Assembly: GCF_025854275.1 (NCBI RefSeq)
Contig: NZ_CP107567.1
Span: forward strand, 1,426,001 to 1,490,000
Source of the DNA: Streptomyces peucetius
Lineage (GTDB): Bacteria > Actinomycetota > Actinomycetes > Streptomycetales > Streptomycetaceae
Direction: 5' to 3'
Length of the DNA: 64,000 nt
Part shown: positions 60,673 to 64,000 of the stretch, in pieces
How positions within the stretch are numbered: the first letter of the stretch is position 1
Layout of the letters: the number at the start of each line of letters is the position of its first letter
Position numbers and translations under genes: made by a program
Notes under the pieces: generated by a model
Told to the model about the DNA's origin: nothing
The model's database searches: none
What the model saw: the letters and a program-made list of their open reading frames with translations, nothing else

Positions 60673-62034
60673 TCACATGCCGGCGATGAGCTTCTCCACC
60701 CGGTCGTCGACCGACCGGAACGGGTCCTTGCACAGCACGGTGCGCTGCGCCTGGTCGTTGAGCTTGAGGTGCACCCAGTCGACGGTGAAGTCCCTCCGCT
60801 GTTCCTGCGCCCGCCGGATGAAGTCGCCACGCAGCCGCGCCCTGGTGGTCTGCGGGGGCACCGACTTGCCCTCGAAGATCTTCAGGTCGTTGCAGATGCG
60901 GGCGGCCTGGCCCTTCTTCTCCAGCAGGTAGTACAGCCCGCGCCGGCGGTGGATGTCGTGGTACGCGAGGTCTATCTGCGCCACTCGGGGGTGCGACATC
61001 GACATGTTGTGCTTGGTGCGGTACCGCTCCAGCAGCTTGTACTTCATGACCCAGTCGATCTCGGTGTCGATCCGGTCGAGGTCCTCCTGCTCGATCGCGT
61101 CCAGCGTGCGGCCCCACAGCTCCAGGACCTGCTCGACGGTGCCGGTGCGGATGCCGCGCCGGTCGACGAAGTCGACGGCCTTCTCGTAGTACTCGCGCTG
61201 CACCTCGAGCGCGGACGCCTCCCGGCCGCTGGCCAGGCGCACCTTGCGCTGGCCCGTTATGTCGTGGCTGACCTCTCGGATGGCCCGGATCGGGTTCTCC
61301 AGGGTGAGATCACGCATGACGGTGCCCGCCTCGATCATGCGCAGCACCAGGTCGGTCGCGCCGACCTTCAGCAGCATCGTCGTCTCCGACATGTTGGAGT
61401 CGCCGACGATGACGTGGAGCCGGCGGTACCGCTCGGCGTCCGCGTGCGGTTCGTCACGGGTGTTGATGATGGGGCGCGAGCGGGTGGTGGCGGAGCTGAC
61501 GCCCTCCCAGATGTGCTCCGCTCGCTGGCTGACGCAGTAGACCGCCCCGCGGGGCGTCTGCAGCACCTTTCCCGCACCGCAGATCAGCTGCCTGGTGACC
61601 AGGAACGGAATGAGGATGTCGGCCAGCCGCGAGAACTCGCCGTGCCGCGCGACGAGATAGTTCTCGTGGCAGCCGTAGGAGTTTCCCGCCGAGTCGGTGT
61701 TGTTCTTGAAGAGATAGACGTCGCCCGCGATTCCCTCCTCGTGCAGGCGGCGTTCGGCGTCGACGAGAAGGCCTTCGAGAATGCGCTCGCCGGCCTTGTC
61801 GTGCGTGACCAGCTCGGTCACATTGTCGCATTCGGGTGTTGCATATTCCGGATGCGAACCCACGTCGAGGTACAGGCGGGCGCCGTTCCGCAGAAAGACA
61901 TTGCTGCTGCGGCCCCATGACACGACACGGCGGAAGAGGTAGCGCGCCACTTCGTCAGGTGACAGTCGGCGCTGTCCCCTGAACGTGCACGTGACGCCGT
62001 ACTCGTTCTCCAGCCCGAAAATGCGGCGGTCCAT
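60673..62034 (-). CDS. pafA: Pup-protein ligase PafA
   Basis: A 453-residue ATP-dependent ligase that conjugates the small protein Pup to lysines of target proteins, marking them for the mycobacterial-type proteasome. [20 protein letters not shown] is the N-terminal glutamine-synthetase-like core, followed by [40 protein letters not shown] and [20 protein letters not shown]. Full length. Ends about 160 bp upstream of the FKBP lipoprotein gene. Deamidase, proteasome and pup genes lie outside this window. Confidence 0.97.
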   Translation of the reverse strand: MDRRIFGLENEYGVTCTFRGQRRLSPDEVARYLFRRVVSWGRSSNVFLRNGARLYLDVGSHPEYATPECDNVTELVTHDKAGERILEGLLVDAERRLHEEGIAGDVYLFKNNTDSAGNSYGCHENYLVARHGEFSRLADILIPFLVTRQLICGAGKVLQTPRGAVYCVSQRAEHIWEGVSSATTRSRPIINTRDEPHADAERYRRLHVIVGDSNMSETTMLLKVGATDLVLRMIEAGTVMRDLTLENPIRAIREVSHDITGQRKVRLASGREASALEVQREYYEKAVDFVDRRGIRTGTVEQVLELWGRTLDAIEQEDLDRIDTEIDWVMKYKLLERYRTKHNMSMSHPRVAQIDLAYHDIHRRRGLYYLLEKKGQAARICNDLKIFEGKSVPPQTTRARLRGDFIRRAQEQRRDFTVDWVHLKLNDQAQRTVLCKDPFRSVDDRVEKLIAGM

Positions 62035-62043
62035 GTCTGAACA

Positions 62044-63327
62044 TTACGCCTCAGGGCCTGAGCTGAAACCGGGTTGGGCAGCCCCGTTTCGATCATTTTC
62101 CGATGAGTGGCCGCCGGCGTGCGGCCCGGAACCCGTGATGTCCTCGGTGCGGCCGGGAACCGCGAGCACCCGCTGAGTGGTCGTCAGAACCAGCAGCGCG
62201 GCGATTCCTCCGGCCCCCGCGACGGCGAAACTCCACGCCGTACCGCCGATCTCGACCGCCGGGCCCGCTACGGCCGTGCCGACGGCGGCTCCGACACCGA
62301 AGGTGGTCACCAGCCAGGAGAACGCCTCGGTGACCGTGCCGCGCGGCGCGTGCCGGTCCACGACGATGAACGCGCAGGCGATCGCCGGTGCCAGGAAGAC
62401 GCCGGCGAGTGCCGACAGCGCCGTCATCGCCACCACACCGGGCGTGAGGACCAGGGGGAGGTAGCCGGCGGCCAGCAGCGCCACGATGATCCGCAGCCGC
62501 CGCTCCGGAGCCCCGGCCCACTGGCGGGCCCCGTACGCGGTGCCGCCGATGAGGGCGCCGAGGCCGAGCGCGGCCATCAGCCAGCCGTACACGGACTCGC
62601 GCCCGTGGTCGTCGGCATAGGCCACCCCCGCGACCGTGATCGAACCGAGGGCGAGACCGACGAAGAAGAACGCGCCGAGGAGCGCGAGCAGGCCCGACGA
62701 GCGCAGCGCGCCCAGCCAGTGCGCCTCGCGCGGCGCGGAGCGCCAGGCGCGGGACGGCTCGGACAGTACGACCGACAGGGCGCCCACGACCCCTATGGCG
62801 TTGATCACGAGCAGCGCGGCTGCGGGCGACCAGAGCGAGACGAGCAGCGTCACCAGCAGCGGTCCGACGGTGAACATGATCTCCTGGGCCACCGCGTCCA
62901 TGGCGTAGGCCCGGTGCACCCGGTCCTCGCGCCCCAGCACACTGGGCCACAGGGCGCGCAGGCCGCCCTCGAGCGGCGGGGTGAACAGTCCGGCGACGGT
63001 CACGGCGGCGTACGCGACGACCAGCGATCCCGTGCCGGCCGCGGCGAGCAGGAACATGCCGAGTGCGGAGACGACGGCGGCCGGCAGCTGCACCCTCGGC
63101 TGCCCGTACAGGTCGACGGCCCGGCCCAGCAGCGGCTGGCCGACGGCGGTGGCCAGGCCGTACACGGCGGCGAGCGCTCCGGCGAGGGTGTAGCTGCCGC
63201 CCTCGGCGCGGGTGAAGAGCACGATGGCGATGTGGGCCGTCGCGTTGGGCAGCCGCCCGACGAGGGTGCCGGTGAGCAGCCGTGCGGCGTGCGGCGCCTT
63301 GAGGATGTCTGCGTACCCGGCGGCCAT
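62044..63327 (-). CDS. MFS transporter
   Basis: A 427-residue membrane protein with twelve predicted helices. HAARLLTGTLVGRLPNATAH is TM1, GRAVDLYGQPRVQL is the loop-2 type motif, and NAIGVVGALSVVLSEPSRAW precedes the central loop. It matches small-solute/drug MFS exporters of Streptomyces next to pafA. Start ATG with GAGAGGGG. Divergent from the LacI-type gene, its likely regulator. Substrate unknown. Confidence 0.9.
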   Translation of the reverse strand: MAAGYADILKAPHAARLLTGTLVGRLPNATAHIAIVLFTRAEGGSYTLAGALAAVYGLATAVGQPLLGRAVDLYGQPRVQLPAAVVSALGMFLLAAAGTGSLVVAYAAVTVAGLFTPPLEGGLRALWPSVLGREDRVHRAYAMDAVAQEIMFTVGPLLVTLLVSLWSPAAALLVINAIGVVGALSVVLSEPSRAWRSAPREAHWLGALRSSGLLALLGAFFFVGLALGSITVAGVAYADDHGRESVYGWLMAALGLGALIGGTAYGARQWAGAPERRLRIIVALLAAGYLPLVLTPGVVAMTALSALAGVFLAPAIACAFIVVDRHAPRGTVTEAFSWLVTTFGVGAAVGTAVAGPAVEIGGTAWSFAVAGAGGIAALLVLTTTQRVLAVPGRTEDITGSGPHAGGHSSENDRNGAAQPGFSSGPEA

Positions 63328-63372
63328 GCCGTCCCCTCTCCCCCGTCTCCCGGCTTCGGACTCCAGGGCGAA

Positions 63373-63404
63373 GTTTTACGTATAACGTGACGGCCCATAC
63401 GTAC
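63373..63404. promoter_or_regulatory. Operator-like region between MFS and LacI genes
   Basis: TTTTACGTATAACGTGACG contains an ACGT-N3-ACGT dyad, and TACGTACC lies further right. The patch is AT-rich compared with its surroundings and lies about 46 bp before the MFS start. A plausible LacI-family operator by position; not matched to a known site. Confidence 0.4.
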
Positions 63405-63485
63405 CATGTCGACAGCCCGCGGGTCCACAGCGCCGCCGCCCCGGGCTCCCGTGACACCCCGACGGGCGGCCGAGGACGGGAGCAG

Positions 63486-64000
63486 ATGGCACACCGGGCC
63501 CAGCAGGACCGTCCCCCCGCCGCCGGAGCGGACACCAACCGCCCCACCAGCAGGGACGTCGCCCGCGCCGCCGGCGTCTCCCAGGCCACCGTCTCCCTCG
63601 TGCTCGGCGACAAGTGGCGGGGCCGGGTCTCGGAGCGGACCGCCGCCGTGGTCCGCGACGCGGCCCGGGAACTGGGCTACCGGCCCAATCTCGCCGCCCG
63701 CAGCCTCCGCCTCGGCCGCACCAGGACCGCGCTCCTCGTCGTCCCGGCCCTCACCAACGACTTCTTCGCCCGCGTCTACACGGGAGCAGCCGCCGTCGCC
63801 GCACAGCACGGCTTCGGCGTCGTCCTCTATCCCTCCCCGGAGGGCGTCGGCCCCGCCAGGGACCCCTTCGCCTCCGCCCGCGCCGCCCTGGACGGCGTAA
63901 TCGCCTCCTCGATGGCCGCCCAGGCCCTCACCGCCATCCGTGGCACCGACCTGCCTCTGGTCATGCTCGACAGCGACCCGGCGGACACCGGCGCCGCCGC
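63486..64000 (+). CDS. LacI-family regulator (5' part, cut by window edge)
   Basis: About 171 codons are visible. The helix-turn-helix is residues 18-45 (TSRDVARAAGVSQATVSLVL), with hinge region LGYRPNLAARSLRLGRTRTA and the start of the periplasmic-binding-like effector domain (LLVVPALTNDFFARVYTGAA). GGGAG precedes the ATG. The effector would be a sugar or similar ligand, and the target is likely the divergent MFS gene. Confidence 0.92.
   Translation, partial: MAHRAQQDRPPAAGADTNRPTSRDVARAAGVSQATVSLVLGDKWRGRVSERTAAVVRDAARELGYRPNLAARSLRLGRTRTALLVVPALTNDFFARVYTGAAAVAAQHGFGVVLYPSPEGVGPARDPFASARAALDGVIASSMAAQALTAIRGTDLPLVMLDSDPADTGAA

Overview
The window is chromosomal DNA of a Streptomyces-type actinomycete. 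It is very GC-rich with strong third-position G/C bias, uses many GTG starts and GGAGG-type ribosome sites, and carries actinobacterial marker genes: pafA, pafB and pafC, a TatA/TatC pair, an SseB-family gene, DUF5997 and DUF1844 genes, a MocR regulator and a mycosin. From memory the gene order resembles the core-chromosome stretch between argJ and pafA of S. coelicolor. That is recall, not a search. No tRNA, rRNA or CRISPR array was seen.

Layout. 1-2.2 kb: arginine genes argC-argJ (argJ cut by the window edge) behind a well-formed promoter overlapped by a likely ARG box. 2.3-12.6 kb: small metabolic and regulatory genes, including a divergent DUF5997/LysR-like pair around a palindrome, a histidine-phosphatase-fold protein without catalytic histidines, and a MocR/EamA divergent pair whose start codons overlap. 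12.6-14.7 kb: a tetratricopeptide-type regulator and a 750-bp non-coding stretch full of dispersed repeats. 14.7-22.6 kb: translation genes pheS-pheT, a sensor kinase, a TrmH-type methyltransferase and the infC-rpmI-rplT operon with a long leader and a clear terminator. 22.7-31.9 kb: DUF1844, SseB, a mycosin with a proline-rich membrane partner, an amino-acid deaminase/aldolase, a transporter/oxidoreductase pair, and a MarR regulator fused to a recombinase-like C-terminus.

31.9-38.7 kb is a coherent catabolic cluster: SDR dehydrogenase, aldehyde dehydrogenase and a GlnA4-type gamma-glutamyl ligase in one operon, facing a FadR-like regulator, an ethanolamine-type permease and a class-I amidotransferase-like gamma-glutamyl hydrolase. 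Together they read as import of ethanolamine (or a similar amine), gamma-glutamylation, two oxidations and hydrolytic release of glutamate plus the oxidised product. A 61-bp perfect palindrome ends the cluster.

38.8-48.3 kb: LysR/TDT exporter pair, a metal-receptor-like protein, an XRE-cupin regulator, a betaine/proline-type ABC importer with two fused binding domains, a 5'-3' exonuclease and an iron-box-controlled siderophore reductase. 48.3-52.0 kb is an accessory insertion between two conserved genes. It holds glpF-glpK, an ADP-ribosylglycohydrolase remnant and a SnoaL-like gene, bounded by 42-bp perfect direct repeats, with a mosaic of inverted fragments copied from the SnoaL and helicase genes. 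52.0-64 kb returns to core genes: HelY-type helicase, tatC-tatA, the pafC-pafB pair with a coupled zinc-ribbon gene, two FKBP isomerases, pafA, an MFS transporter and the 5' part of a LacI-family regulator.
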